Source: Caenimonas sp. SL110
GTDB taxonomy: Bacteria; Pseudomonadota; Gammaproteobacteria; Burkholderiales; Burkholderiaceae_C
Length of the DNA: 54,136 nt
NCBI RefSeq assembly: GCF_001044395.1
Contig: NZ_JANU01000011.1
Span: forward strand, 1-54,136
Direction: 5' to 3'
Shown here: one piece after another, positions 14,980-23,677 of the stretch
How positions within the stretch are numbered: the first letter of the stretch is position 1
Layout of the letters: each line of letters begins with the position of its first letter
Notes under the pieces: model-generated
Databases searched by the model: none
Seen by the model: the letters and a program-made list of their open reading frames with translations, nothing else
What the model was told of the DNA's origin: nothing
Program-made: the position numbers and the translations under genes

Positions 14980-17736
14980 TCAGCCCTCATCCATGTTAAA
15001 AATGTCTGCCTTGATACGGTAAACCCTGGTGGAGCCCAATCCCGGCAAGCGCTCTTTTCGAGTGCTGCCGCCATCAGGATCCAGCACCAGAAGCCCCTTC
15101 GTACGCAGGACTTTCGTGACATCCTTGGAATTCAGGTTGGCACACAGCTCGGTCTTGTAGGCTTCAGTCAAAACGAGATAGTCCGTTCGACCATCGTCGG
15201 CGACCTTCCGAAACCCCACACGATTTACCGTGCGAATCACACCAGGCGCATCACCAATTTCGTCCCAGGCTGTGAACCGAGATTCGCCGTGCTGTTCAAG
15301 AAACCGTCTAATTTGTGCAACTGCCTGACGCTCCTCCTGATTCTCAACGCCCCCACGATCAGCAAGCCAAGATCGGAAGCAAGCTCTAGCCCCTGTAAGT
15401 GCTTCGCCCTCACTCCAAGGTAACACTCCACTTCTGATCGCTGCCTCTCCAGCGGCCCCAACCAGGGCAAATCGCCTAGCGATTCTGCGAACTTGAGGAG
15501 CCGCATCTGCAGGTACGTTTGCAGCTTCAAACCGGTTGACATCCGCCCAGACCTCGGCCGTCAACTGCTTCAGGTCCGAAGTCAAGATTGCTTGAACCCA
15601 TTTAGCCCCAGCGGTGCCGAAAACCTGTGTACAGGACTCCTTCAAAGAGTCAGCGAAGGCTTGAGGCGTCGGTAGGCCGTGCAAATCTTCAAACACACCG
15701 CGTGCCACGCCAGCGTCTCCTGGGAAGCTCACCATTCGAACTTCATGGCCTGCCATTGCCTGGGCGTCAGCTGATTGCAAGTGCTCTGCAAGCGACTTCT
15801 CGCCCGTTGAGAGAGACACTAATCGCCACGTAGCGACTTTGCGAGCTGTCGCATCCCTGTTCGCTCGGGTCTTGCCTCGGCCATTTCCCAACATGTACGC
15901 AATTTCGCCTGCATCTTCCGCGCTGGCCTGGTTGATTTCATCGAGCACGAGCAACGTATCGTTGTGGCGACCAGCAATCGACTCAAAAGCGTTTGACGTG
16001 AGTCTCCACTGCTGAACAAACCCAGGTCCTCCCCAGACTGTCGCCGCGACTTCAACTGCAGTTGTTTTTCCTGAACTAGATTCACCAACGATATGAAAGC
16101 CGCCACCTTCTACGTTTAGCAGAGATAGAAGCGGACCAGTGAACGCCACCGATATCGCAAATGTCAGCCGACTGTTGCCGGATGCGGGGCCAGCAATCTT
16201 CGCTCGCCAATCTTCTAGAGACCCAGCACGGGCAAATGCCAATCGACCTGCCGCGTCCTCGTCTTGCAGTAGAGCTCTGACTTCCTTCGCCTGGGCGTGG
16301 ATGATCTGTCCGGGTAGGACGAAGATTCGTTCGCCGTCCACGTCAAGTGCCCAACCAGGCTGGGACACGCTCACCACCCGATCCACAACCTCGTCGCAGG
16401 CCATGAGGTACGAATAGACGTTGTCAGCAGTACCGTAGATCGACGCTCCACGTTTCAGTAATTCCGATTGCCAAAGCGGCTTGTTCGTCAGCATGGATCG
16501 GGGAAGATGGAATTGATTTTCCTTTCCGTTCGGATCTCTAATGGACAGCAAGTACCCCCAATCAGTTTGGTTCGACGCAACTGTCTGGGCCAACACGTCA
16601 ATGCGTGTAGCAACGGGGACTCTAAATATCTCTCCATCCTTGAATCGAATGCTTTCAACACCCCTATCGGACACGTCAAAACTGCCAACGCTGTACTCGG
16701 ACTTCAGCCTTTCGGCGGCACTACGGGAGGCACCCATCCACAATCCCGCAGGAGCACCTGTCACGTTCCCATTCTTCGTCTTGCAACCGCCTGTTGGACA
16801 ACCAACGTAGCCGTCTTCACGGATTTTCTGGCAGGTGATTGGTCCTCCCTGAAAGTTTCGACAGCTTTCGATCATCTTGGCCGTCTCGACCTCGTCGTAT
16901 TTCTCATGATGGCAACTGCCCTTATGAATCCATTCATCGCTGGCCTCAAACCGTGAGGCGTTGGAAACCATGGCCATCCAGAGTGGCCGCGAAACTGTCG
17001 GCTGACGCTGCACCCTTGACACGTCTTCCATGAACTTGCATCGACTGACAACCCTGGCCAAGCCGTCCGCCGGGGATAGTGGTTCAGGAGGGATGTCCTC
17101 TAGCCCGTCAATCGTTTTGGAGACGACACGGCGACGAACCGCTTGAGTCCCCAGCTCGGGCGGCAGTTGAGGAAGCTGACTCAGACACAGAGGTCGCCCC
17201 TCGCCGACGCGGATGAAATGGTCCTTGGAACTGCTCGGTCGGCTGGGCAGGTAATAGATTCTCGAAGCGTCTTTTGTGCTCCGATCATTTACATCACCTA
17301 GCCATTGATTCAACTTGGCCCACGCCGGTGGCCAGTCGTCGGCAGCCACTGGAGCGTCGAGCGGCAAGACGATACGAAATCGCGGATCTGCCAACGTGTG
17401 ACTGTGGCTTGAATGGGCGACGTACGCATACCCGTACAACTTTTGCGCAATCGCGTCGAATGAGCCGTGGTGCTCAACGTCGAACACGGCACAGTACACG
17501 GCTTCCACACCGGCAACCCCTCGCTTGCCGCCAGGCTTGTAGCTGACAGGTGAGTATGTGGGGCCATCTTTGACCTCTCGTATGTGGTGCCTGCTGAAGA
17601 ATTGCTTCTTTATCTCTGTCCAGGTCATCGACCTTTGCTGAGGATTGTTGTCCTTCGCATTCCGAAATGTGCAGAAGGCAATTTCCTTCTCAGCTATCTC
17701 AATTTCCGCTTCGAGCGGATTCAACTTTTCTTTCAT
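14980..17736 (-). CDS. Primase-helicase replication protein with DUF927 domain
   Basis: A protein of 918 residues. The N-terminal region contains VFDVEHHG (residues 84-91) with an Asp86/Glu88 pair, followed by HSSHSHTLADPRFRIVLPLD, resembling primase-polymerase domains of mobile-element replication proteins. A Cys/His-rich segment near 275-318 may bind zinc. From about residue 350 it is DUF927, with Walker A GESSSGKTT at 551-559 and Walker B LLVLDEIN downstream, i.e. a superfamily 3/AAA-like helicase. ATG 17736 was chosen for GAGAG five bases upstream; a TTG at 17748 is the alternative. Its end abuts the repeat cluster. The 257 bp upstream contain an inverted repeat (17810-17816 with 17823-17829) and no gene. 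Confidence 0.8.
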   Translation of the reverse strand: MKEKLNPLEAEIEIAEKEIAFCTFRNAKDNNPQQRSMTWTEIKKQFFSRHHIREVKDGPTYSPVSYKPGGKRGVAGVEAVYCAVFDVEHHGSFDAIAQKLYGYAYVAHSSHSHTLADPRFRIVLPLDAPVAADDWPPAWAKLNQWLGDVNDRSTKDASRIYYLPSRPSSSKDHFIRVGEGRPLCLSQLPQLPPELGTQAVRRRVVSKTIDGLEDIPPEPLSPADGLARVVSRCKFMEDVSRVQRQPTVSRPLWMAMVSNASRFEASDEWIHKGSCHHEKYDEVETAKMIESCRNFQGGPITCQKIREDGYVGCPTGGCKTKNGNVTGAPAGLWMGASRSAAERLKSEYSVGSFDVSDRGVESIRFKDGEIFRVPVATRIDVLAQTVASNQTDWGYLLSIRDPNGKENQFHLPRSMLTNKPLWQSELLKRGASIYGTADNVYSYLMACDEVVDRVVSVSQPGWALDVDGERIFVLPGQIIHAQAKEVRALLQDEDAAGRLAFARAGSLEDWRAKIAGPASGNSRLTFAISVAFTGPLLSLLNVEGGGFHIVGESSSGKTTAVEVAATVWGGPGFVQQWRLTSNAFESIAGRHNDTLLVLDEINQASAEDAGEIAYMLGNGRGKTRANRDATARKVATWRLVSLSTGEKSLAEHLQSADAQAMAGHEVRMVSFPGDAGVARGVFEDLHGLPTPQAFADSLKESCTQVFGTAGAKWVQAILTSDLKQLTAEVWADVNRFEAANVPADAAPQVRRIARRFALVGAAGEAAIRSGVLPWSEGEALTGARACFRSWLADRGGVENQEERQAVAQIRRFLEQHGESRFTAWDEIGDAPGVIRTVNRVGFRKVADDGRTDYLVLTEAYKTELCANLNSKDVTKVLRTKGLLVLDPDGGSTRKERLPGLGSTRVYRIKADIFNMDEG

Positions 17737-17993
17737 GGGTACTCTCAATTCCTTGATTTCTCGCCGCTAAACGCACCATGCACTTAGCGCCGGACGTGAC
17801 TTGGCCTTGCCGAAGGATGTGGCCTTCGGGTGGGGGAAAAAGGTGGGGTGAAAGTTAACGACCCCGGAGAGTCGTCAACCTGGTATCAACTTCGTGTCAC
17901 TAATCTATGTTAGTTCGCGGATTCAGGTCCGTTGCTTCCTTGCGACGGTGGAGCAACTGGAACCTGTGCAATGTCAAGGTGAAAGAATTTTCC

Positions 17994-18542
17994 CTAGCCC
18001 GCTGAGTCCTCTATGACGAATCCACCGTCCGCCGCAACGAAGTCTCTGATCAGGAATTTCCAGGACGGTAGCTTTCCGGAGAGCCCCGCCTGTAGGAGAT
18101 CACTATCTTCGATGAATGGCTGAAGATCGCGGAATATCCCCGAGAGTAGTTCGGCGTCGTTGCCGTCCGGATTTGGTCGGACCAGCAAGCCGACAGAGAA
18201 CACGTCATCTTCGACTCCGACCGCATGGATGGCGGAATGCTCGACCAGCTCCTGCAATTCAGCGGCTAACGTGCGTACAGCAGCGAATTCGTCGTCCGTC
18301 CCAAGTCTCGTTGATGTGGGCACCAGGAACTTCAGAATTCGTCTTTCAGCGGCTCGTTTGTTCAGTCCGGGCCAGTAAGTGCCCCCAGTCGGTTGTATGC
18401 GCTTGCGACGGTTGACAACCCGCTTCTTGCCAGTTAGTCCTGAAGATTCGCCTTGCGTGCTGCTGCTATCTGCAAGTGCCGGTGGTTCGGGTTCTTTTGC
18501 TGCGTTTGACCGTGAACCAGTCATTGTCATTGAGTTCAACAT
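17994..18542 (-). CDS. Hypothetical protein (182 aa)
   Basis: Not recognised. The first 60 residues are low-complexity and basic (KKRVVNRRKR), suggesting a disordered DNA-binding arm. The remainder looks like a compact alpha/beta domain (FAAVRTLAAELQELVEHSAI, DDVFSVGLLVRPN). Its ATG overlaps the stop of the AlpA-like gene by one base (TAATG), so it is translationally coupled to the regulator. Its position between regulator and primase-helicase suggests a replication accessory or regulatory role, which is inference. Confidence 0.6.
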   Translation of the reverse strand: MLNSMTMTGSRSNAAKEPEPPALADSSSTQGESSGLTGKKRVVNRRKRIQPTGGTYWPGLNKRAAERRILKFLVPTSTRLGTDDEFAAVRTLAAELQELVEHSAIHAVGVEDDVFSVGLLVRPNPDGNDAELLSGIFRDLQPFIEDSDLLQAGLSGKLPSWKFLIRDFVAADGGFVIEDSAG

Positions 18543-18841
18543 TACTTGTTCACTCCCTGAGTACGCGTCTGGGAGTCCGACAGCAGACCTCGATCAATGC
18601 AATTAGATGCGGTTGCATATGGCAGGCTGTCGACGATTGGCCTGCTGGTGATCCAGTTGTCGACCGAAGAGGCAACCCAACCAACTGCCCGGTTCCCGAG
18701 GCTAACTGGTCGTGGGAATTTTCCGTCGGCCATCAAGGCGTATATTTGAGATTTGGAAAGGCCTGACTTTCGTTCGACAGTGGGTCGTCGAATGATCTGC
18801 GGTGTTCCATGCGGCAGGTCTGGTAGGTGGACAATTTGCAT
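18542..18841 (-). CDS. AlpA-family transcriptional regulator / excisionase-like
   Basis: A protein of 99 residues with the AlpA winged-helix signature: RRPTVERKSGLSKSQIYALM, then DGKFPRPVSLGNRAVGWVAS and VDNWITSRP. AlpA-type proteins regulate integrase or excision genes of P4-like prophages and islands. ATG 18841 is preceded by AGGGA. It lies between the integrase-proximal gene and the replication genes, as expected for a control gene of the element, and probably decides between quiescence and excision. The C-terminal 30 residues extend beyond the usual family length. Confidence 0.85.
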   Translation of the reverse strand: MQIVHLPDLPHGTPQIIRRPTVERKSGLSKSQIYALMADGKFPRPVSLGNRAVGWVASSVDNWITSRPIVDSLPYATASNCIDRGLLSDSQTRTQGVNK

Positions 18842-18929
18842 TTCATATTCCCTAAGTGACGTGCGCTATTGCACAGTCAAATCATGAAACACAGCCTAGT
18901 TAGTCACCAGCCTTCTGCTAGCACAGGAA

Positions 18930-19667
18930 CTACAAAGGTTTTACACTTGGATTTTTCTGCAGGCGTTTTCGGGCAAGAAAGAGTGGGCTGACCCAGATCA
19001 ACACTCTGCTCCACGGATCATCCGATCCAAGTGGCCCTTCGTCAGGGAAATATCTAGGTTGCAAGTCTGTAGCACACTCGCTGGCCGTCGCCCATAGGCC
19101 CTTTGCTATTCCGTTGTTGGCCTCTTCCAGCAGCTCGGCCTTCTTCTTGTTGCCTTCGCTGTGCTTCCCCTTGCCACCCGCACTCGGGATCGCCTTTTTG
19201 CCTTCACTCCCGGCCAGAGTGATCAGCTTTTCAAACTCCGGCATAAGTCTTGTAGTTGCCCCTGACAGGACCTGACGAACAGACCTATTGCTGAATCCTT
19301 CGACGATTCGAGCGAGTTGCAACAGTTCCATTAAGGGGGCACAAGCGCTAACTTCCTGTTCTCTCGAGACCCATCCGTGCTGACGCAACTCGTCCTCCGC
19401 AAGCTGCATTCCAAGCAGGGCGAAAAGCTCGTGCACTTCGAGATTCGAAACTCCCTCGATGCCTGTTGAGACGACCTCGCCAGCAGTGAACAGGAGTTGC
19501 CGAGTCCATGTATCCGCCCACCAAACATCTGTCCGATACATCAGTCTGACCATGCCCTCCCATAACAGGTCCAACTCGGCATCAGTTCGTTCGGAGAGCA
19601 GTTCTCGGAACACAGTGACCAACCGTCTAACGGCATGTTTTTCGTTCCACGCGTCGATGATGTCCAT
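18930..19667 (-). CDS. Hypothetical protein downstream of the integrase (245 aa)
   Basis: Not recognised. A Trp- and Leu-rich helical protein (MVRLMYRTDVWWADTWTRQLL) with a Lys/Gly-rich linker near residues 168-185. No signal peptide or clear membrane helix. Its start is seven bases after the integrase stop on the same strand, so the two are almost certainly co-transcribed. The distance to the AlpA-like gene is 88 bp. It might assist integration or confer cargo function; there is no sequence basis to choose. Confidence 0.6.
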   Translation of the reverse strand: MDIIDAWNEKHAVRRLVTVFRELLSERTDAELDLLWEGMVRLMYRTDVWWADTWTRQLLFTAGEVVSTGIEGVSNLEVHELFALLGMQLAEDELRQHGWVSREQEVSACAPLMELLQLARIVEGFSNRSVRQVLSGATTRLMPEFEKLITLAGSEGKKAIPSAGGKGKHSEGNKKKAELLEEANNGIAKGLWATASECATDLQPRYFPDEGPLGSDDPWSRVLIWVSPLFLARKRLQKNPSVKPL

Positions 19668-19674
19668 ATTCGGT

Positions 19675-20910
19675 TCACACCCTTGTTAAACACCCATCTA
19701 AATATGCGGCCCAATAGTCCATCATTTTCCGTCGCTGCGGCATTTGCTCACTATGGTCATAAGCACCCCGCACTTTTTCTCTGGTGTGAGCGAGTTGGAG
19801 TTCGATGTGATCACCCGGAAATTGCATGGCATACAAGTGCGTACTGGCCAAGCCCCTGAAGCCATGACCGGTCATTCGGCCCTTATAGCCCATGCGATCC
19901 AAAGCTTTCAGGATTGTGTTGTTACTCATGGGCTTTTTGTTGCTCCGCTCCCCGGGAAAAAGCCACTGCGAGTTCCCCGAAATCAGTCTCAATGTTTTCA
20001 GAATTTCGAGGGCCTGCCTCGCCAACGGGACGACATGCGTTCTCCCCATCTTCATACGCTCACCGGGGATTCGCCACTCCCCCTTGACCAGGTCGAATTC
20101 CGACCACTCGGCTTCAATCAGTTCGGATGTCCGCACGAAGGTCAGAGCCAGCAACTTGATGGCAAAACGCGTAGTTGGTGTCCCCTGATAGGCTTCGATC
20201 TTTCGTAAGAGGTCGGGCAGCTCGTTTTCGTCAATGCGAGCGTGATTTCGTACGGAGCGCCTCGGCAGAACATCTGAGGGGCAAAAATCGACAGCGGGAT
20301 TTCGCCTGGCAAGCCCATGGGCGATTGCATAGCGGAAAACCTGGCTGCTAGTGTTTCTTGCTCGCAGTGCGATGTCTGTTGCACCACGTCCCTGAATTTT
20401 GGTCATCATTCGAACCAAGTCTGGTGCCTCGATCTGCGACACCGGCTTGTGGCCAATAGCCGGAAATACATTTCTTTCGAACCTGCTCATAACGTCCTTG
20501 GTGTAGCGAGGGTGACGTCCAATTGACCAGACCTCGTACCAAGCACGTGCAACGCTCTCAAACGAATTTTCGTGTGCGATGAGCGAAGCCTGCTTCGTCT
20601 CCCGACGCTCTTCCATAGGATCCACGCCGGACAGCACCTTCCGTCGAGCCTCGTCACGTGCTGTGCGAGCCTGGGCTAGTCCAACGTCGGGGAAGCGACC
20701 AATCGAGAAAGTTTTTGCCGCACCTCTGAACCTGTAATCCCAACGCCAGGAACGAAGTCCGGTAGGAGTCAGTAGCAGATACAACGAGTTGCCGTCCGGC
20801 TCTTTGTAGGTCTTCTCAGGCGTTTTGAGGTTTCGAATGAGTGCGTCGGAGAGGCGGCCTATAGGTTTGCGTACACGATGGAGCCTGACGTGGGATTGGA
20901 TTTCGGTCAT
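19675..20910 (-). CDS. Tyrosine integrase, P4/DUF4102 type
   Basis: A protein of 411 residues. The N-terminus has the DUF4102 arm-binding domain (LSDALIRNLKTPEK, then DGNSLYLLLTPTG and WRWDYRF). The catalytic domain carries Arg260 (TFVRTSELIEAEW), Lys287 (MKMGRTHVVPL), the HGFR box at 349-352, His375 and the nucleophile Tyr384 in GAYDHSE, as in P4-type integrases. It would integrate and excise the element at the tRNA-Ser 3' end, 185 bp upstream of its start. All catalytic residues are present, so it looks functional. ATG 20910 agrees with the usual start of the family. Confidence 0.95.
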   Translation of the reverse strand: MTEIQSHVRLHRVRKPIGRLSDALIRNLKTPEKTYKEPDGNSLYLLLTPTGLRSWRWDYRFRGAAKTFSIGRFPDVGLAQARTARDEARRKVLSGVDPMEERRETKQASLIAHENSFESVARAWYEVWSIGRHPRYTKDVMSRFERNVFPAIGHKPVSQIEAPDLVRMMTKIQGRGATDIALRARNTSSQVFRYAIAHGLARRNPAVDFCPSDVLPRRSVRNHARIDENELPDLLRKIEAYQGTPTTRFAIKLLALTFVRTSELIEAEWSEFDLVKGEWRIPGERMKMGRTHVVPLARQALEILKTLRLISGNSQWLFPGERSNKKPMSNNTILKALDRMGYKGRMTGHGFRGLASTHLYAMQFPGDHIELQLAHTREKVRGAYDHSEQMPQRRKMMDYWAAYLDGCLTRV

Positions 20911-20962
20911 ATGCGAGAGCAGTTGTGAAGGTCGAAAAATACCTCGATACCGCTTGCCGCAC

Positions 20963-20983
20963 TACCCTGTTTCGTACCCTGTT
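20963..20983. repeat. TACCCTGTT direct repeats near the attachment site
   Basis: TACCCTGTT occurs at 20963-20971 and 20975-20983, a 12-bp period, immediately upstream of the integrase gene and about 110 bp from the tRNA end. GGGACC-containing words recur in the following 100 bp. Such repeats near attachment sites are commonly integrase arm or excisionase sites; that assignment is inference. Confidence 0.4.
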
Positions 20984-21025
20984 ATGGGACCGGAACTCGG
21001 TGGAACTCACAGGACCCAGAAAGAC

Positions 21026-21053
21026 AAAAAGCCTTGATTTCTCAAGGCTTTTT
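21026..21053 (-). terminator. Rho-independent terminator downstream of tRNA-Ser
   Basis: Twelve bases at 21026-21037 (AAAAAGCCTTGA) are perfectly complementary to 21042-21053, closing a four-base loop that reads GAAA on the minus strand, with T-runs on both sides. It lies 42 bases beyond the tRNA 3' end and would end the tRNA transcript; it could also work in the other direction. It sits on the element side of the junction, so the element may have brought its own replacement terminator. Confidence 0.8.
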
Positions 21054-21094
21054 GCTGCTGAAGAGGACCTAGTGGGACCTCTTCGGACGTCTTC

Positions 21095-21187
21095 TGGCGG
21101 AAACGGAGGGATTCGAACCCTCGATGAGGCTCTACACCCCATACTCCCTTAGCAGGGGAGCACCTTCGGCCACTCGGTCACGTTTCC
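21095..21187 (-). tRNA. tRNA-Ser (anticodon GCU)
   Basis: Read on the minus strand the gene begins GGAAACGTGACCGAGTGG, has the anticodon loop CTGCTAAG with anticodon GCT, a long variable arm characteristic of serine tRNAs, the T-loop GGTTCGAATCC, and ends CGTTTCCG with an encoded CCA at 21095-21097. The seven-base acceptor stem pairs fully. The 3' end faces the integrase, and the gene remains intact after integration, as expected when the element carries a copy of the tRNA 3' end. It lies 54 bp downstream of lysC. Confidence 0.95.
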
Positions 21188-21190
21188 AGT

Positions 21191-21206
21191 GGGGCAATTA
21201 TGCCCC
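21191..21206. other. Perfect hairpin between lysC and tRNA-Ser
   Basis: GGGGCA (21191-21196) pairs with TGCCCC (21201-21206) around ATTA. There is no T-run on the tRNA side, so it is probably not a full terminator for lysC; it may mark a processing site or pause between lysC and the tRNA. Confidence 0.4.
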
Positions 21207-21223
21207 AAACCCTTGATGCTCAG

Positions 21224-21265
21224 GCAATGGCCTGATCCAGATCACGCAACGGCCTGATCCAGATC
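21224..21265. repeat. 22-bp-period tandem duplication across the lysC stop codon
   Basis: The 20-bp word at 21224-21243 recurs at 21246-21265 with one difference (GCAATGG against GCAACGG). The second copy encodes the last residues of LysC and the first lies just past its stop, so the duplication straddles the gene end. Confidence 0.7.
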
Positions 21266-22510
21266 GAACGCGCGGTGCAATGCCCGCACGGCCAGTTCCA
21301 TGTACTTCTCGTCAATCACCACCGAGGTCTTGATTTCGCTGGTGGAGATCATCTGGATATTGATGCCCTCTTCGGACAGTGAACGGAACATCTTGGCGGC
21401 GATGCCGACGTGGCTGCGCATGCCGATGCCCACGATGCTGACCTTGCAGATGCGCGTGTCGCCTTCGATGTGATCCGTGCCCAGCGCCGGCAAAACCTTG
21501 GTCTTGAGCAGGTCCACGGTCTTTGCATAGTCGTTGCGATGGACGGTGAAGCTGAAGTCGGTCTTTCCGTCCTTGGACATGTTCTGGATGATCATGTCGA
21601 CTTCGATGTTGGCATCGGCGACGGCACCCAGGATGTTGTACGCAATGCCCGGCTTGTCGGGCACGCTCAGGATGGAGATCTTGGCTTCGTCGCGGTTGAA
21701 GGCGATGCCGGAAACGACGGCTTGTTCCATTTGTTCGTCTTCCTCAAAAGTGATCAGGGTGCCGGATGCGGCCTCTTCCTCGATATCGATGTCCCACGGC
21801 GTGAAGCTCGAAAGCACTCGCAGCCGCACCTTGTATTTGCCGGCAAATTCGACCGAGCGAATCTGCAGGACCTTGGAGCCGAGCGATGCCATTTCCAGCA
21901 TTTCCTCGAAGCTCACCGTGCTCAGCCGCCGCGCTTCGGGCACGACACGCGGGTCGGTGGTGTAAACGCCATCCACGTCGGTGTAGATCAGGCACTCCTT
22001 GGCTTTCATCGCGGCCGCAACGGCAACTGCTGATGTGTCGCTGCCGCCCCGGCCCAAGGTCGTCACGTTGCCCAGGTCATCGACGCCCTGAAAGCCCGTG
22101 ATGATGACAACCCGGCCAGCAGCCAGGTCGGCTCGCACACGCTTGTCGTCGATCGATTCGATGCGGGCCTTGGTGTAGGCGCTGTTGGTCTTGATCGCCA
22201 CCTGCCAGCCGGCGTAGCTCACGGCTTCGAGGCCTTCGGCTTGCAGGGCGATCGCCAGCAATGCGGATGACGCCTGTTCGCCGGTCGCTGCCAGCATGTC
22301 GAGTTCGCGGCAGAGCGCGTCGTCCTGCTTTGCGGGAGAGAGCTCCTTGGCCAGGCCCAGAAGGCGATTGGTCTCGCCGCTCATGGCGCTGGGTACGACC
22401 ACCATCTGGTGCCCCGCGCGGTGCCACTTGGCCACGCGCCTGGCGACGTTGCGGATGCGCTCGGTCGAGCCCATCGACGTGCCGCCGTATTTGTGAACGA
22501 TCAATGCCAT
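21242..22510 (-). CDS. lysC: Aspartate kinase
   Basis: A protein of 422 residues, the normal length. It starts MALIVHKYGGTSMG, the kinase N-terminal motif, continues with TLGRGGSDTSAVAVAAA and YTDVDGVYTTDPR, and ends with two ACT domains (ISILSVPDKPGIAYNI and VSIVGIGMRSHVGIAAKMF) for feedback inhibition by lysine and threonine. It catalyses the first step of the aspartate family pathway. ATG 22510 gives the family's usual start; the frame extends further upstream without support. It lies downstream of tilS, 112 bp away, the usual Burkholderiales neighbourhood. The C-terminus overlaps a short tandem duplication. Confidence 0.97.
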   Translation of the reverse strand: MALIVHKYGGTSMGSTERIRNVARRVAKWHRAGHQMVVVPSAMSGETNRLLGLAKELSPAKQDDALCRELDMLAATGEQASSALLAIALQAEGLEAVSYAGWQVAIKTNSAYTKARIESIDDKRVRADLAAGRVVIITGFQGVDDLGNVTTLGRGGSDTSAVAVAAAMKAKECLIYTDVDGVYTTDPRVVPEARRLSTVSFEEMLEMASLGSKVLQIRSVEFAGKYKVRLRVLSSFTPWDIDIEEEAASGTLITFEEDEQMEQAVVSGIAFNRDEAKISILSVPDKPGIAYNILGAVADANIEVDMIIQNMSKDGKTDFSFTVHRNDYAKTVDLLKTKVLPALGTDHIEGDTRICKVSIVGIGMRSHVGIAAKMFRSLSEEGINIQMISTSEIKTSVVIDEKYMELAVRALHRAFDLDQAVA

Positions 22511-22622
22511 TGGATTGGATAGTGAGTGCGGGTGCCGCGAATTTGCTTCTTTAGCCGCGAAAAGCATGGATTTTATTGCATTGCAGCAGGACCGCCGCCG
22601 ACCCCCGATTTGCAACGCGAAC

Positions 22623-23564
22623 TCAGTCGCGCTCGAACTGCAACTGCGCGCCTGCCCGGGTCACCCGCCCCAGTCCAACCTTGATGCGGATGTCGTTGCC
22701 GCGCGTTGCGCAATTAGCGACTTGCGCCAGGAGTTCGCCCATCTGCGCCGCGCTCGGCGCCGTGCCGTGCGAGGTGCGCAGCCAGTGACGCAGCAAGTTG
22801 CCCTGGCGATTCGCAGACAGTGCGCGCAATTCATGAATCACCGGGGGATTGCCAGTGCGCTCCAGGTCTTGCGCCGCGAGTTCAGTGAGAAGTTCCTGCG
22901 CCTGCGCGGCATGGCGCGCGCTGCGCGCGAACGTCTCACGAAACTGGGGAAACGTATTTTCCAATGCAGGCAGCAGTTGCGCGCGAATCCGGTTGCGCGT
23001 GAATTTTTCGTCGGCGTTGGATGGGTCCTCGATCCACGTAACGCCGCGCGCAATGAGCCACTCGCGCAGCTGCGCCCCCGGAACTCGCAGCAGGGGCCGA
23101 TGCCAGTTGAGGCCATCGCGCTTCCAATGGGCAGGCATGGCCGACAGGCCTGGCAGACCCGCACCGCGTGAAAGCGCGAGCAGCAAGGTCTCCACCTGGT
23201 CATCGGCATGCTGGGCAACTGCGACGTCGCCGATCGCGTCATCGGGCCAATGCGTCCTGACCGCATCGGCAATGGCCGCATAGCGTCCGCGCCGCGCTGC
23301 GTCTTCGGGGCTTTCGCCCGGTGCATGGCGCGCATCGATTCGGCGAACAACCAGCGGGACACCGATTCGCGCACACAAGTCCACCGCATGCCTTTCAAAG
23401 TCGTCGGCGGCTCGTTGCAGTCCGTGATGAACGTGAACCGCCCTCACCTGCCCCGGCCACTTCAGCGCACACGCCAGCAGCAATGCCGTGGAATCCGCGC
23501 CACCGCTCAGGGCCACTGCGAGCGGCAGCCCCGGCCTGAAACTTGCGATGGCTTGATCGAACAT
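22623..23564 (-). CDS. tilS: tRNA(Ile)-lysidine synthetase
   Basis: A protein of 313 residues. The PP-loop ATP-binding motif SGGADST lies near residues 20-26, followed by VHVHHGLQ, then VAQHADDQVETLLL and WIEDPSNADEKFTRNRIR, all characteristic of TilS. The enzyme converts cytidine 34 of the CAU-anticodon isoleucine tRNA to lysidine, changing its decoding from AUG to AUA. The protein is at the short end of the family: the N-terminal catalytic and TilS domains are present, and the long C-terminal extension of E. coli TilS is reduced. It is the gene before lysC. Confidence 0.95.
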   Translation of the reverse strand: MFDQAIASFRPGLPLAVALSGGADSTALLLACALKWPGQVRAVHVHHGLQRAADDFERHAVDLCARIGVPLVVRRIDARHAPGESPEDAARRGRYAAIADAVRTHWPDDAIGDVAVAQHADDQVETLLLALSRGAGLPGLSAMPAHWKRDGLNWHRPLLRVPGAQLREWLIARGVTWIEDPSNADEKFTRNRIRAQLLPALENTFPQFRETFARSARHAAQAQELLTELAAQDLERTGNPPVIHELRALSANRQGNLLRHWLRTSHGTAPSAAQMGELLAQVANCATRGNDIRIKVGLGRVTRAGAQLQFERD

Positions 23565-23677
23565 CGGCCGGATTATCTTCCGTGCCCGTGAAGGACCCCT
23601 GAGGCATGGGCACTAACCCCATCTAGCGGGGCGAAGGTCGCGACATAAAATTCGCGGCGCATGAAGCAAGGTGAAGT

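Larger units (their letters stand above)
1..21094. mobile_element. Right-hand part of an integrative element inserted at the tRNA-Ser(GCU) 3' end
   Basis: A P4-type tyrosine integrase (19675-20910) lies directly beyond the 3' end of a tRNA-Ser gene, the usual arrangement for tRNA-targeting elements. Leftwards follow an AlpA-like regulator, a DUF927 primase-helicase, a repeat cluster resembling an iteron origin, and a long stretch of nuclease, recombination and hypothetical cargo genes. Base composition looks visibly lower in GC than the rib, tol and tilS genes to the right, though this was not computed. No copy of the tRNA 3' end was found inside the window, so the left boundary is before position 1. 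No capsid, tail, relaxase or type IV secretion gene is visible. It could be a satellite-like element, a genomic island or a fragment of an ICE. Confidence 0.8.

Noticed and set aside
18930..19667. Toxin-antitoxin interpretation of the gene after the integrase
   Set aside because: At 245 residues with no known motif and no small partner, there is no support.
1..21094. A second copy of the tRNA-Ser 3' end marking the left attachment site
   Set aside because: No long match to the tRNA 3' segment was seen by eye; the left end is taken to be outside the window.
22511..22622. Lysine riboswitch upstream of lysC
   Set aside because: The gap is too short and carries no such conserved core; lysC control is probably by feedback inhibition.
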